A stretch of 64,000 bases of DNA from DTKD01 sp050948905 (GCA_050948905.1 JBMNES010000001.1:1488001-1552000), one strand, 5' to 3'. Shown: positions 33,201 to 42,577, numbered from the stretch's first letter. Numbers and translations are program-made. The notes: generated by a model from the letters alone, not told the origin.

Positions 33201-35555
33201 GGCAATCTTGCCATCGGTGCAAGTGCGACTTACTATTGCAAGTTCCAGACTAACCCTGCATTTGACATAATAGGCACGGCGATTGACGCAACCAATACGG
33301 CGAGCGTCACTGGAACTGGCGTTACATCTAATCTTACCGCCACCGCTGGCCCGGTCAGCGCGACGGTTAACGTGCTGGTGCCGCAGATAGCCTGCTCGAA
33401 GCTGGTTAATAGCACTAACGACTTTACTAATGCCACGAATCTCCTCGACCTCGGCGGGCCGCAGTGTACTGAAGGCATTAAAAATGTCTACTATCAACTG
33501 TGCATAAACAATACGGGGGATATCGCGGTGGACTTCACCAAGGGTGATTGCGCGGCTCATTTCGCCGACACTCTTCTGGACAATCTGCCCACCGGCATCA
33601 CGCTGGTATCGACTACTCCGGCAACCTCGCCTGTCAATATAGCCCAGGCGTTTATCAGCGGCCTGACGAATGGCACGCTGCCTGCCGGACAATCGGTTTG
33701 TGTGGTAGTTGCCACAACGTTCGACGAACCGACTCTGTGCTTGACCAAGTCCGAATGGGTGAACACATTCACCGCATGTGGGCTGGCTACTGATCCGAAT
33801 GTATGCCTGCCGCCCGCTGGTGGCGAGGTTGTCAATACGAGCGGCTGCTCAGCCACAGTCGAAATCTGCTGTCCGTGCCGATTGGAGGTCACAAAGCAGG
33901 TTTCGTGTTCTGAGGATGGGCCGTTTGCTGACAGCGTGCAGGCTGTCGCTGGATCTGATGTCTATTTTAAGGTCTGCGTTAAAAACGCGGGGTCGATTAC
34001 AATAGACAATATCTTGGTAACGGATACAGTCGAGCTCCCAAGTGAGGGATATGCGGGCTGTGTGGAATGCAAAGTGAATGGCGTTGCGCTGCCTTCGTGC
34101 ATAGTCAACGGCGCGACCTGGGATGTCGGCACTCTGCAGGCTGGCGAAGAAAAATGCGTCATCTGTAAGGTTGCGACTGATCCCAACTTTATAATCGTTG
34201 GCGAGACCGATGACATCGTCAACTCGGCCACTGCGACGGGTATTTGCGCCACTGGAAATTCTGTTGACGCAGGGCCTGCTACGGCGACCGTGGATCTGTT
34301 GATTCCGAATATCATGTGTGAGAAATGGGTGGATGACAATCCGGCAATGACCAATCCATCCAAACTGCTTAAAGCGGGAGACCCGATGCACCCACAGCAG
34401 AATGTCTACTTCCAAACCTGCGTGATAAATGCTGGTGAAGTAGATATCGACTTTACGGGCGCGGGCTCTTCAGCTTGTCCGAACTTCCTTGATCCGAAAC
34501 TATCGACTGCTGATGTTTTGATTCCAGGAACGGGAGTCGACGTCAATGCAGCGATGATCGACGAACTTGTTGCCTTAAACGGCAGCGCGGTTCTCAAGGT
34601 CGGGCAAACCGTCTGTCATGTCTTTGGACCGTTCCTGTTCGATCAGACAGTGCTGTGCCCGGCGGGTATCAGCACCTGGATCAATGAGTTCTCGGCCTGC
34701 GGAATTGCGAGCCAGCCGGATGTCTGCGGAAGCAGGAATGTCGACACGGGTTCCTGTGATGCGCTGGTGGTGGTTTGTCCTCCAACGCTCAAGCAGGTAT
34801 TCTGCGGTTTGACTTGTGATCCTACGACGGGAAATGCCATCAATACAGGCATCTACGGCCTCGTGGGTGACGTCATTAGCGCGGTTCCGGGCGTGTTCTC
34901 TATCGACCCGGGAGATGATCAGTGGAGCAACTGGGTGTTGGCTGCTCAGGACGGCGTGCCTTACACGCTTAAAAACGTTATCCTGAGAAAACAGGCCGAA
35001 CCCTCTGAGGACTGTCCGGATGTATACAGAGGTACGGACATAACCCAGCAGTTGCCGAACATTCAGTTGTGGTGGCCGTTGATGTATGAACTGCCTGGCA
35101 CCACATTCACACTGACTGTTTATTACGATACGGATACTCCGTGGGATGAGGGCGGGACGGTGTCGCCGAGCATAACCCACGTTAACGCCTATTCGTTCAG
35201 AGTGGACACCAGTCTGCCTGATCTCAAGAGATTGCTGGCGTTGTTCCATCAACTGCCTCTTGGAACGCATCAGGTTCCTCTGATTTCGGATGAGGCGTTG
35301 TATGTGCAGATGCAAGCTGATCTTGATGAGATTATCTCCCTGATCTCGCAAGGGCAGGATACTCTGGCTGGTGAGAAACTCATGGCCTTCCGTATGCTGG
35401 TGGAGAACCACTGCATCGACGATTTCCTGCCGACCAAACCATTAGTGGGTGGGGCCGGAACCGGTATTGCAAACACGTGCGATAACCCGGCGTGTTGTAA
35501 GATACTCGCTGATGTGACCTGGATACAGAATGTCCTCGGGCTTTTGCATCCATAA
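30204..35555 (+). CDS. Giant cysteine-rich secreted protein with DUF11-type repeats and a shared C-terminal domain
   Basis: A 1783-residue exported protein with signal peptide CCIVFVAAALLATLAMPVGA. Residues about 25-270 form an N-terminal domain (ERVYWCYDCASDCLYIGLKL). Four long repeats of roughly 300 residues follow, starting near 31605, 32498, 33391 and 34318. Each combines a CSTLVNNTNDFTNATTTLDL-type module with a DUF11-like module (SIEITKQVACTTEEADC, VTNSGCDDLKDVVITDTMTM). Cysteines are very abundant, including CC pairs, suggesting disulfide-stabilised rods outside the cell. The final 255 residues match the end of the preceding gene (PGVFSIDPG, LWWPLMYELPGTTFTLTVYY, HQVPLIS, CDNPACCKILAD). 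GGAG and AGGA motifs precede the ATG. It is probably a surface stalk or adhesin; function is not known. Confidence 0.8.
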   Translation: MKIKCCIVFVAAALLATLAMPVGATTITFTGNVLNDFDGKPGVFSQVDTTDQMTQDPLHNQNVPGCMDSPMGLNCFVIPPTTKFSPSGFNVERVYWCYDCASDCLYIGLKLPDERIAWDMNDDNLILQSIAAPGTQLQDQFRDTDYEEYVFYFGVDQILHNQDQPDTFVETFKVAINDMNGGADPDLHITKNNLPYAGVTATWFKGPRIPPNFPGTEKDIEVKVCGIRAAYPGGGLKKPVILKTRSGGPGDLTDEDTTEQQLFLECDACISITKEVACSEDGPFDSAVVQPATFISSTDTVNATGHGLVNGDQVRFNTIVTTTGINTATAYFVINANANSFQVSLTKGGSAVDLLGDGTGSFHKIVHIDILAGNPVYFALTVTNCGSENLENVTITDVGCTGGITDCSNIVIGDVASGESVTRICSYSSITASCLNTATATGTGEFSEEVVSAVDFAQVNVLNPSLACSTLVSDSPDFTNAGVVLDLPCGSDIANVYYQLCLTNTGDAPINFGTSGPCGITNSLLDVATSGISGLPVDVCALFRAQPQLAGGILAPGAQVCVTVGPLGFDKCALCKADKRVITNNFLATGSVDLGDCGATTVTTTTCTTTVNLCCEPSIEITKQVACTTEEADCADGDYKDSVNVLPGEYVCFKIVVTNTGCDDLVDVSIADFLSMEDNALLPCAGCCTGGNTIPGTIAVGNLDIGASATYYCKFQTNPAFSVTGTTIDATNIATVTGTGATSGLPVSDGPVSATVNIDIPSITCSTLVNNTNDFTNATTTLDLPCGGDNLAPVYYQLCVTNSGEAPVDFGTTGPCGITNSLLDSAFSGISGLPVDVCALFRAQPQLSTGILAPGATVCAVVGPLNFDKCALCTNGTRTITNNFSATGTAGSDDICGSQQVSTDTCTTTVNVCCQPAITITKEVACSSEEADCAAGVYGASVDVLRGGFVCFKITVTNSGCDDLKDVVITDTMTMEDQALLPCGSCCTGGNAIPGAITVGNLAIGASATYYCKFQTNPAFDIIGTAIDATNTASVTGTGVTSNLTATAGPVSATVNVLVPQIACSKLVNSTNDFTNATNLLDLGGPQCTEGIKNVYYQLCINNTGDIAVDFTKGDCAAHFADTLLDNLPTGITLVSTTPATSPVNIAQAFISGLTNGTLPAGQSVCVVVATTFDEPTLCLTKSEWVNTFTACGLATDPNVCLPPAGGEVVNTSGCSATVEICCPCRLEVTKQVSCSEDGPFADSVQAVAGSDVYFKVCVKNAGSITIDNILVTDTVELPSEGYAGCVECKVNGVALPSCIVNGATWDVGTLQAGEEKCVICKVATDPNFIIVGETDDIVNSATATGICATGNSVDAGPATATVDLLIPNIMCEKWVDDNPAMTNPSKLLKAGDPMHPQQNVYFQTCVINAGEVDIDFTGAGSSACPNFLDPKLSTADVLIPGTGVDVNAAMIDELVALNGSAVLKVGQTVCHVFGPFLFDQTVLCPAGISTWINEFSACGIASQPDVCGSRNVDTGSCDALVVVCPPTLKQVFCGLTCDPTTGNAINTGIYGLVGDVISAVPGVFSIDPGDDQWSNWVLAAQDGVPYTLKNVILRKQAEPSEDCPDVYRGTDITQQLPNIQLWWPLMYELPGTTFTLTVYYDTDTPWDEGGTVSPSITHVNAYSFRVDTSLPDLKRLLALFHQLPLGTHQVPLISDEALYVQMQADLDEIISLISQGQDTLAGEKLMAFRMLVENHCIDDFLPTKPLVGGAGTGIANTCDNPACCKILADVTWIQNVLGLLHP

Positions 35556-35578
35556 GGTTACATACAACTGAACCTGAC

Positions 35579-35605
35579 CAGGGGGCGGGGCAATCTCGCC
35601 CCCTG
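35579..35605 (+). terminator. Terminator after the giant cysteine-rich gene
   Basis: A 9-bp stem, CAGGGGGCG / CGCCCCCTG, with a 9-nt loop starts 24 nt after the stop codon. Confidence 0.7.
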
Positions 35606-35812
35606 ACTTCATCATCGTTACCGCTTCTTAACCGCCTAACTTACACATCGTGTGTGACTTCCATCAATTATATTCGTCAGCACGCTAACAACAACACGAC
35701 CCCGCCCTAAATCGTGCAAATCAATGGGTGTTATGTCACAATACGAGGGTATGTACTTATAAAGACCATCACAGTTAGCCTGAACAAACTCATCAGAGGG
35801 GGTATATTTGTA

Positions 35813-36295
35813 ATGCGCAAACTGTGGATGCTAATAGCGGCCGTTTTTGCGGTTTCGCTGATGATGACGGCAGGGCTTCAAGCGGCAACAACTACCAAAT
35901 CCAAGGCCGCTGTGGCTAAAAAAAGCCAGCCCGCAAAAGTGGTCAAAAAGGCCAAGCCTGTGGCTAAACCCAAAAGTGCAGTGCGCTGCCGGACAGTGTG
36001 TACGCCTAAAAAGAAAACCGTCAGGCGCTCCACGCCCGCACGCGCCGCCCGAGGACCTGTTGCGCCAGTAGTCCACGTTCCACAGCAACCCGCACCCGTT
36101 GTGAACGTGCCGGCTCAGCCTGCTCCTGTGGTCAATGTACCCGCACAGCCCGCACCAGTTGTCAACGTTCCTCCTTCGCCGCCGAACGTAGGGATCACCG
36201 TCGACAACTGCTCCATTTATATAGTGCGGGAAAACCAGTTGATGGTGCTCGACAAGAACACCTATTGCCTGAAGAAGTCGGTGCCGTTGGAGTGA
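35813..36295 (+). CDS. Small exported Lys/Pro-rich repeat protein
   Basis: A 160-residue protein with a signal peptide (MRKLWMLIAAVFAVSLMMTA, then GLQA). Next comes a very basic segment rich in Lys, Ala and Arg (about 30-80). Three or four QPAPVVNVPA units (about 95-125) follow, and then a short C-terminal domain with two cysteines (NCSIYIVRENQLMVLDKNTY, then CLKKS). The basic part could bind anionic cell-wall or envelope polymers and the Pro repeats form an extended spacer. I recognise no family. GAGGGGG lies about 10 nt before the ATG. The open frame extends to 35714, but the upstream part does not resemble protein. Confidence 0.65.
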   Translation: MRKLWMLIAAVFAVSLMMTAGLQAATTTKSKAAVAKKSQPAKVVKKAKPVAKPKSAVRCRTVCTPKKKTVRRSTPARAARGPVAPVVHVPQQPAPVVNVPAQPAPVVNVPAQPAPVVNVPPSPPNVGITVDNCSIYIVRENQLMVLDKNTYCLKKSVPLE

Positions 36296-36330
36296 GGGGA
36301 TGTCTTGAGGCGGATAGGCACATCTCAGAT

Positions 36331-36712
36331 TTTCGCTCGAAATGACGGGGCAAGGAAAACGCGAAAGCGCGAAAGGAGCGAAAACCAGAAATAAGGATGT
36401 GGTGTCGTGACGTGGGGGGCCTAACAAGGCTCGGTCGGACTTCGGGCCTCGGATGACGGACATCGAAAAAAGCAGATTTCTCGCTGCGCTCGAAATGACA
36501 GGCAAGGGAAACGCGAAAGCGCGAAAGAAGCGAAAACCAGAAATAAGGATGTGGTATCGTGACGTGGGGAGCCTAACAAGGCTCGGTCGGACTTCGGGCC
36601 TCGGATGTCGGACTTCGAAAAAAGCAGATTTCTCGCTTCGCTCGAAATGACGAGGGGTCTGAGAACCGTCAACCGACAACCGACAACAGATAACCGGCAA
36701 CCGACAACCGAG
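36331..36712. repeat. Composite repeat: 152-bp tandem copies plus CCGACAACCGAC array
   Basis: The 480 bases between the two convergent genes contain no gene. Three inverted-orientation dispersed elements (CGAAATGAC ends at 36338, 36491 and 36643) delimit two copies of a unit of about 152 bp with AACGCGAAAGCGCGAAAG and ACAAGGCTCGGTCGGACTTC pieces. An ACCGTCAACCGACAACCG array ends it (about 36665-36712). Confidence 0.88.
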
Positions 36713-36727
36713 GAGGGAGATATTAAA

Positions 36728-36755
36728 AAGGTGGGGCTGAAAGCAGCCCCACCTT
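36728..36755 (-). terminator. Bidirectional terminator between convergent genes
   Basis: A 12-bp stem, AAGGTGGGGCTG / CAGCCCCACCTT, has a tetraloop. On the minus strand it is followed by TTTAATA, giving a rho-independent terminator for the FN3 gene 22 nt after its stop. On the plus strand GATTTT follows. Confidence 0.82.
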
Positions 36756-36777
36756 GATTTTCGACTGACCTCACATA

Positions 36778-39700
36778 CTAGAACTTCGCCACATCGGCAA
36801 GGAACCAGTTGTCTGTAAGGTATATCATTCTATTGTGAGTAGCGATCGCCCGCGCATCGTAGCCTATGGTCTGCAGGAAACCGAGGTTCTCGATTTTACC
36901 TCCCCCATAACCGTATGCTTCGATGCCGGTTCTTACGCTGACGCCGTTGTTGCAGGCGACAAAGACGTAATCCCCGCTGGTGCATACCCCGGTTGCCGGG
37001 CCGGTTGTGCCGATGGCCCTCACCCAGAACGGCTGGTAGAGCTGCGTCACATCGACCTGACACAGACCGCTGTAAACACAAGCCACCCAGGCCATTCCTT
37101 TGCCCAGCGCCACGTCGAATGCGGTGTCTATTTTGGCTCCGCTATTGGTGGTCAAACCGACCATAGCAACCTTTTTTATATTCACTGGGTCAGATGCATC
37201 CAGCACCGCCAGACCTTCGGATCCGTTAGCCACTACTACAATAGAGCCTTTGGCGTCCACCGACCAGGCCTGTGTCAAACCCAGATCGGGATAGGCGACC
37301 AGAGCGGGGTTATAAGGGTCGGAAATGTCCACAACGGCCAATCCACTGTTGCCACAAGCCACATACACCAGATTTCCGTCACATACCGGCTTATAACCGT
37401 ATCCAGGCAGGCCAACACTCCGCTCGAAGCTGGGGTCTGCTGGTTTGATGAGCTTTAGAGTATTCCCCGCTGTGATACAGGCATAATCTTCGCCGTCTAT
37501 CACGACTGCGGAAACTCCCGACGCTCCAGTCAGGAAAACGTGAGAGTAGTATTTCGGCACTTCTGCTCCGTCTGTCGAATATATATTGACGACCCCGGCC
37601 GATACGGCGTAGAGATAGTTGTCGCTTGCGGAGACCGCAAAACTGCCGTATACTCCTGTCAAGTGATCTGTAGAGACCGGCCCAACCCACTCAAGCGCAA
37701 TCTCTTTCACGGTTGGTGTGGTGACCGCAGCCTCCCCGGATGTCTCAGATGAAGACCTGCCGACCGCCGTTACGCGATAGGTGTATGTCCGGGCAGGTTC
37801 GCATTCCTGATCCTGATAGCTATGTGTGTTGGCCGGCAGTTCACTGCTCAGCCGTTTCCATGTGCCGCCCCCCTCGCGCCTCTCGACAAAGTAGCTGAGC
37901 TCTTTATCGCTGTTATCGCTCCACGCGAGCACGACGAGGGTAGGGGATTCGGCGACTCCCACCAGGTTGGTCGGCGCTTTCATCCGAGTTGTGATCTCAA
38001 GGGTATTAGAGTAATCCGAGTTGCCCGTGATACCGTAGGCATACACCCTGTAATAATAGGTGGAGTCTTCAGAAAGCCTTGCATCCGAATGGCTCGAGCG
38101 CCCAGCGCCGCAAGCGAAGACTTCCTTGACGCTGAAGTCCTTTGTAATCGAGCGTTCGACGTAGAACCCGAACTCGTCGGTGGAATTGTCGTTCCACGAA
38201 AGCTCGACGCTGTTTGACGTGATTGTCGTTGCCCTCAGTTCGCTCGGCGCGGGCAGCTTCGGAGGAGCCGGTGGCGCCTCGGTAGTCGCGTGTGCAACAT
38301 TCGAATAATCCGAGGTGCCTGTCATGGTGTTTGCGTAAACTCGATAGTAGTAAGTCGTCGACGCAGCCAGCCCCAGATTACAATACGTAGTCGACGAGGC
38401 TGCGACGAAGGCGATCTTGGTGTATGGTCCATCCGCACAGGCCGCTCGCTCGACGCTGTAGCCTATGACGTTTGCTATTCCTGTCCACGCCAGGTCGATT
38501 TGCTTTGTCGAAACTGCGGTTGCGGTCAATCCTGATGGCGACGAGCGATCGGCAGTCTTTTCCGTGGTTGCATCAGCCACATTAGAGTAATTCGAGTTAC
38601 CCGCCGCGTTAGTAGCATATACTCGATAGTAATAAGTAGTCGACGCCGCAAGGTCGGTATTTGCAAACGTCGTAACCCCGGCATTGGTGTTGCCGATCTT
38701 CGCAAATGCGCCGTTCGCACCAGGTGCGCGCTCAATTGTATATCCAGCAGCCCCCGCAACTGCGTTCCAGGCGAGATTAATCTGGCTGGTCGACACCGCA
38801 GTCGCAGTCAGTCCAGCAGGAGCTTCCGGCAGTTCCGGCAGCGGTGTCTGCGTAGTCGCATTAGCCACGTTAGAGTAATTCGAGTTACCCGCCGCGTTGG
38901 TCGCGTATACTCTATAGTAATACGCAGTCGATGCGGCCAGGCCTGTATTTGCAAACGTGGTAACCCCTGCATTCGTGCTGCCGATCTTCACAAACGCTGC
39001 ATTAGCGCCCGCGGCTCGCTCAATCGTATATCCAGTCGCCCCTGCAACTGCGTTCCAGGCGAGATTAATCTGGCTGGTCGACACCGCAGTCGCAGTCAGT
39101 CCAGCAGGAGCTTCCGGCAGTTCCGGCAGCGGTGTCTGCGTAGTCGCATTAGCCACGTTAGAGTAATTCGAGTTACCCGCCGCGTTGGTCGCGTATACTC
39201 TATAGTAATACGCAGTCGATGCGGCCAGGCCTGTATTTGCAAACGTGGTAACCCCTGCATTCGTGCTGCCGATCTTCACAAACGCTGCATTAGCACTAGC
39301 TGCTCGCTCAATTGTATATCCAGCTGCCCCCGCAACTGCATTCCAGGCGAGATTGATCTGGCTGGTCGAAACCGCAGTCGCCGTCAGCCCAGCAGGAGCT
39401 TCCGGTAGTTCCGGTAACGGCGTCTGCGTAGTCGCATTAGTCACGTTAGAGTAATTCGAGTTACCCGCCGCGTTGGTCGCGTATACTCGATAGTAATAAG
39501 TAGTCGACGCCGCAAGGTCGGTGTTTGCAAACGTGGTAACCCCGGCGTTGGTGTTGCCGATCTTCGCAAATGCGTTCGCACCAGGTGCGCGCTCAATTGT
39601 ATAAGCAGTCGCCCCTGCAACTGCATTCCAGGCGAGATTGATCTGGCTGGTCGAAACCGCAGTCGCCGTCAGCCCCGCAGGTGCTTCCGGCGGTTCCGGT

Positions 39701-42081
39701 AACGGCGTCTGCGTAGTCGCATTAGCCACATTAGAGTAATTTGAGTTACCCGCCGCGTTGGTCGCATATACTCGATAGTAATATGCAGTCGATGCTGTCA
39801 GGCCCGTGTTTGCAAACGTGGTAACCCCGGCATTTGTGCTGCCGATCTTCACAAACGCGCCGTTCGCACCAGGTGCGCGCTCAATTGTATATCCAGCCGC
39901 CCCTGCAACTGCGTTCCATGTGAGATTGATCTGGCTGGTCGATACCGCAGTCGCCGTCAGCCCCGCAGGAGCTTCCGGCAGTTCCGGCAGCGGCGTCTGA
40001 GTAGTCGCATTAGCCACGTTGGAATAGCCAGAGTTGCCTCCAGAGTTGGTCGCGTATACTCGATAGTAATAGGCGGTAGAAGCGCTTAACCCAGTATCAG
40101 AAAAGCTCGTTTTCGCAGCCGAATTACCGATCACCTCAAACGCGCCATTAGCACTTGTGGAGCGTTCTATAACATAATCCTCAGCTCCCGTCACTCCTAT
40201 CCATTGCAGCTCGATCTGGCTTGCCGAGACAGCCTTCGCAGTCAACGATCTTGGGGCGGCAGGAGGCAGCGATTTGGTAATGGCCTCCACAGCATCGCAG
40301 TACTCCGAGGTCCCAAGCGAGCTGTATGCGCATACTCGGTAATAATAAGCCGTTCCTGGCAACAACCCATAGTTCGCGAAATTGGTCACATTGGCGGTTG
40401 TAGTCGCCAAATTGTAGTACGGCCCGTTCTCATTCGATGCGCGCTGCACTCGATATCCGGTCTCTCCGTCCACGTCCTGCCAGCTCAAATCGATTTGATT
40501 TGTCGAGACCACAGTCGCCTTTAACCCAACCGGCACATCCGGCAGTTTCGCACGAGTAGTGGCGCTTGCCACGTTTGAATATCCCGAGCTACCCATCGAG
40601 TTGGCAGCAGTGGCCCTGTAGTAATAGGTGGTCGATGAGCTAAGTTTAATATCTGAATAAGATGCAATACTACCGTCGACGGTTCCGATTATTTCGTAGT
40701 CTCCGTTTGCCGGGTTGCGTCTCTCCAAAACATAACTCGTCGCGCCATTGACCACATTCCAGGACAAATCGATCTGCTGATCCGAAACCGCAGTCGCGCT
40801 CAATCTCGGAGCGATTGGAGGCACGGCCTGGGTCGTGGCAGCCACTGCGTCTGAATATTCGGAGTTGCCTACCGAGTTGTAAGCACACACTCTGAAGAAA
40901 TAAGTGGTCGATGGAGTCAATCTGCTGAACGAATACGCTGTTACGTTAGCCCCCAACGCGACGGGCGCTGTATAAGGCCCGCCTGCATTTGACGCGTATT
41001 GGACTCTATACCCCAGCGCTCCATCAACAGCGTGCCAATTCAACTGGACTTGCGAGGATGAAATCGCGGCGGCTTGCAGGCCGGTCGGAGGATCCAACGC
41101 TTTCGCCTGTGTCACGGCACTGGCCGTGTTTGCGCTGCCCGCACTGCCTCCCTCATTATAGGCGTATACTTTATAATAGTAAGCCGTAGAAGGCTCCAGA
41201 CCGGAATCCGCATAGGAAGTTGCGTTCGCCGGAGCCAGGGCAATCTGGGCAAATGGCCCATTTGCTGATTTCGCCCGTTCTATACGGAACCCCTCTTCGT
41301 TAGAGCTTGCGTCATACCAGCTTAGATTGATCTGATTCGAAGATACCGCGCTGGCGACCAGCCTCGACGGCGCCAATGGAGGCGCAACAGGTGTAGAGAT
41401 GCTCACCACATCGGTGTAAGCCGAATCTCCATAAGCGTTATACGCACATACTTTATAGTAGTAAGTCGTAGACAGCATCAAGCCGGCATTGCGGAACGTC
41501 GTTACGCCTTTGGTGGTCGAACCGATCATAGTAAAAACGCCGTTTGCGGCGGCGCTTCGCATAATCTTGAAACCCGTGGCATTTGACGATGTATCGTTCC
41601 AACTCAGCTCTGCGATATTGTTGGACCCCAGTGAAACCTGCAGATCGGTGGGAGGAGTGGGAACTGCCGGGGTCACGGGTGTGCCGGGATTTGAAGGAGC
41701 GCCTCGGGCTTCGGTGGTGAAGTACACATACGAATAGACTGACCCTGATGCATAATTAGCCACCACTTTGGCGGAATATTGAGTAGAAGGCGAAAGTCCG
41801 GTAATTGTGGCAGATGTCGCCAGGCGGGCATAGATGGTCCTGCTCATACCGGGTGCGTAGTAGGTCACCTCGTAAGACACCACGTCGCTAAGCCCAACCG
41901 GCACCCACGACAATTCGGCCGAGTTCGAAGTCGTGTTCACAACCTCCACCTCGACTGACGCTGCAAGCAGCACACCCGACGACATTAGTAATAAAAAGGT
42001 AAATAGTATAGGCAGTATTGCCCATCTACGAGCGGCAATCGGCTGAAGACGCCGCTCCGGACGTCGAACACTGGCGATCAT
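36778..42081 (-). CDS. Giant exported protein: 15 fibronectin type III domains plus LVIVD-type propeller
   Basis: A 1767-residue protein with an Arg-rich N-terminus and a signal/anchor (WAILPILFTFLLLMSSGVLL). I count fifteen FN3 domains, each ending in a YYYRVYATNAAGNSNYSN-like strand. Domains 8-12 are nearly identical. The last 330 residues form a beta-propeller of the LVIVD kind (GLAVVDISDPYNP, GLAVLDASDPVNI, QVDVTQLYQP). FN3 arrays act as spacers or carbohydrate-proximal linkers in secreted proteins, so a surface or extracellular binding role is likely. The start is the ATG at 42081 with GGAGGAG 5 nt upstream; the frame extends to 42159. No catalytic domain was found. Confidence 0.85.
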   Translation of the reverse strand: MIASVRRPERRLQPIAARRWAILPILFTFLLLMSSGVLLAASVEVEVVNTTSNSAELSWVPVGLSDVVSYEVTYYAPGMSRTIYARLATSATITGLSPSTQYSAKVVANYASGSVYSYVYFTTEARGAPSNPGTPVTPAVPTPPTDLQVSLGSNNIAELSWNDTSSNATGFKIMRSAAANGVFTMIGSTTKGVTTFRNAGLMLSTTYYYKVCAYNAYGDSAYTDVVSISTPVAPPLAPSRLVASAVSSNQINLSWYDASSNEEGFRIERAKSANGPFAQIALAPANATSYADSGLEPSTAYYYKVYAYNEGGSAGSANTASAVTQAKALDPPTGLQAAAISSSQVQLNWHAVDGALGYRVQYASNAGGPYTAPVALGANVTAYSFSRLTPSTTYFFRVCAYNSVGNSEYSDAVAATTQAVPPIAPRLSATAVSDQQIDLSWNVVNGATSYVLERRNPANGDYEIIGTVDGSIASYSDIKLSSSTTYYYRATAANSMGSSGYSNVASATTRAKLPDVPVGLKATVVSTNQIDLSWQDVDGETGYRVQRASNENGPYYNLATTTANVTNFANYGLLPGTAYYYRVCAYSSLGTSEYCDAVEAITKSLPPAAPRSLTAKAVSASQIELQWIGVTGAEDYVIERSTSANGAFEVIGNSAAKTSFSDTGLSASTAYYYRVYATNSGGNSGYSNVANATTQTPLPELPEAPAGLTATAVSTSQINLTWNAVAGAAGYTIERAPGANGAFVKIGSTNAGVTTFANTGLTASTAYYYRVYATNAAGNSNYSNVANATTQTPLPEPPEAPAGLTATAVSTSQINLAWNAVAGATAYTIERAPGANAFAKIGNTNAGVTTFANTDLAASTTYYYRVYATNAAGNSNYSNVTNATTQTPLPELPEAPAGLTATAVSTSQINLAWNAVAGAAGYTIERAASANAAFVKIGSTNAGVTTFANTGLAASTAYYYRVYATNAAGNSNYSNVANATTQTPLPELPEAPAGLTATAVSTSQINLAWNAVAGATGYTIERAAGANAAFVKIGSTNAGVTTFANTGLAASTAYYYRVYATNAAGNSNYSNVANATTQTPLPELPEAPAGLTATAVSTSQINLAWNAVAGAAGYTIERAPGANGAFAKIGNTNAGVTTFANTDLAASTTYYYRVYATNAAGNSNYSNVADATTEKTADRSSPSGLTATAVSTKQIDLAWTGIANVIGYSVERAACADGPYTKIAFVAASSTTYCNLGLAASTTYYYRVYANTMTGTSDYSNVAHATTEAPPAPPKLPAPSELRATTITSNSVELSWNDNSTDEFGFYVERSITKDFSVKEVFACGAGRSSHSDARLSEDSTYYYRVYAYGITGNSDYSNTLEITTRMKAPTNLVGVAESPTLVVLAWSDNSDKELSYFVERREGGGTWKRLSSELPANTHSYQDQECEPARTYTYRVTAVGRSSSETSGEAAVTTPTVKEIALEWVGPVSTDHLTGVYGSFAVSASDNYLYAVSAGVVNIYSTDGAEVPKYYSHVFLTGASGVSAVVIDGEDYACITAGNTLKLIKPADPSFERSVGLPGYGYKPVCDGNLVYVACGNSGLAVVDISDPYNPALVAYPDLGLTQAWSVDAKGSIVVVANGSEGLAVLDASDPVNIKKVAMVGLTTNSGAKIDTAFDVALGKGMAWVACVYSGLCQVDVTQLYQPFWVRAIGTTGPATGVCTSGDYVFVACNNGVSVRTGIEAYGYGGGKIENLGFLQTIGYDARAIATHNRMIYLTDNWFLADVAKF
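38560..40010 (-). repeat. Five near-identical 288-bp FN3-coding repeats
   Basis: Units encode 96 residues each (TPLPELPEAPAGLTATAVST and following). The same boundary sequence recurs at 38852 and 39140, exactly 288 bp apart. Differences are mostly silent or conservative, and one unit lacks a codon (GANAF instead of GANGAF). Recent tandem duplication or gene conversion is implied. Confidence 0.88.
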
Positions 42082-42577
42082 GTACTCCTCCGTTGAACAC
42101 GCTGGTCTGATAATGCGGACACAGCTTGTTTTTGGAAGACCCTGCCATAACACATACACAACCCATCTTGGATAATGCTGTGTTTAAGCCAAATGGCTTG
42201 CCGTAACAGACGCGCATTCCTTGCCACGGCTGTTTACAAGCCGCAAGAACTCTCCCAAAAGAACCATTCCACGCCCTGCATCCCTGCGAACCTGTCAATA
42301 TTACCGGATTGTGTGCAGCGTGATGTAATAATGTTCAATAATCCGACTAATAGGCCGCGCTGAATATCCAAAAATATGTAGCAGCCAGCCTACAGCCGAG
42401 CTCAGACCTTACATTGCTTCACTTAGACAGATCAACGCCACTAACCTGCTAGGAATCAAACAATATTATGCACTAAAGTCGCTAATATTACAAACCAGGC
42501 ACCACTATCACGTAAAATACCAGCATAGACATCTTTATGCTCGCTCGCTACAATTTGAAGCCCAATGATCACCTTTT
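42082..42577. other. Non-coding region upstream of the FN3 gene
   Basis: About 500 bp without a credible gene. On the minus strand it offers small hairpins, AAGCCA-TT-TGGCTT (about 42185-42198) and CGGCT/AGCCG around TGTAAAC (about 42226-42242), and a TTGACA (near 42293-42298) without a good -10. No terminator for the upstream protease gene was seen. Confidence 0.4.

Noticed and set aside
42160..42210. Possible c-di-GMP (GEMM) riboswitch upstream of the FN3 gene
   Set aside because: A CGGCAAGCC...GGCTTAAACA stretch resembles part of the consensus, but the partner strand, GAAA tetraloop and 3' receptor are missing.
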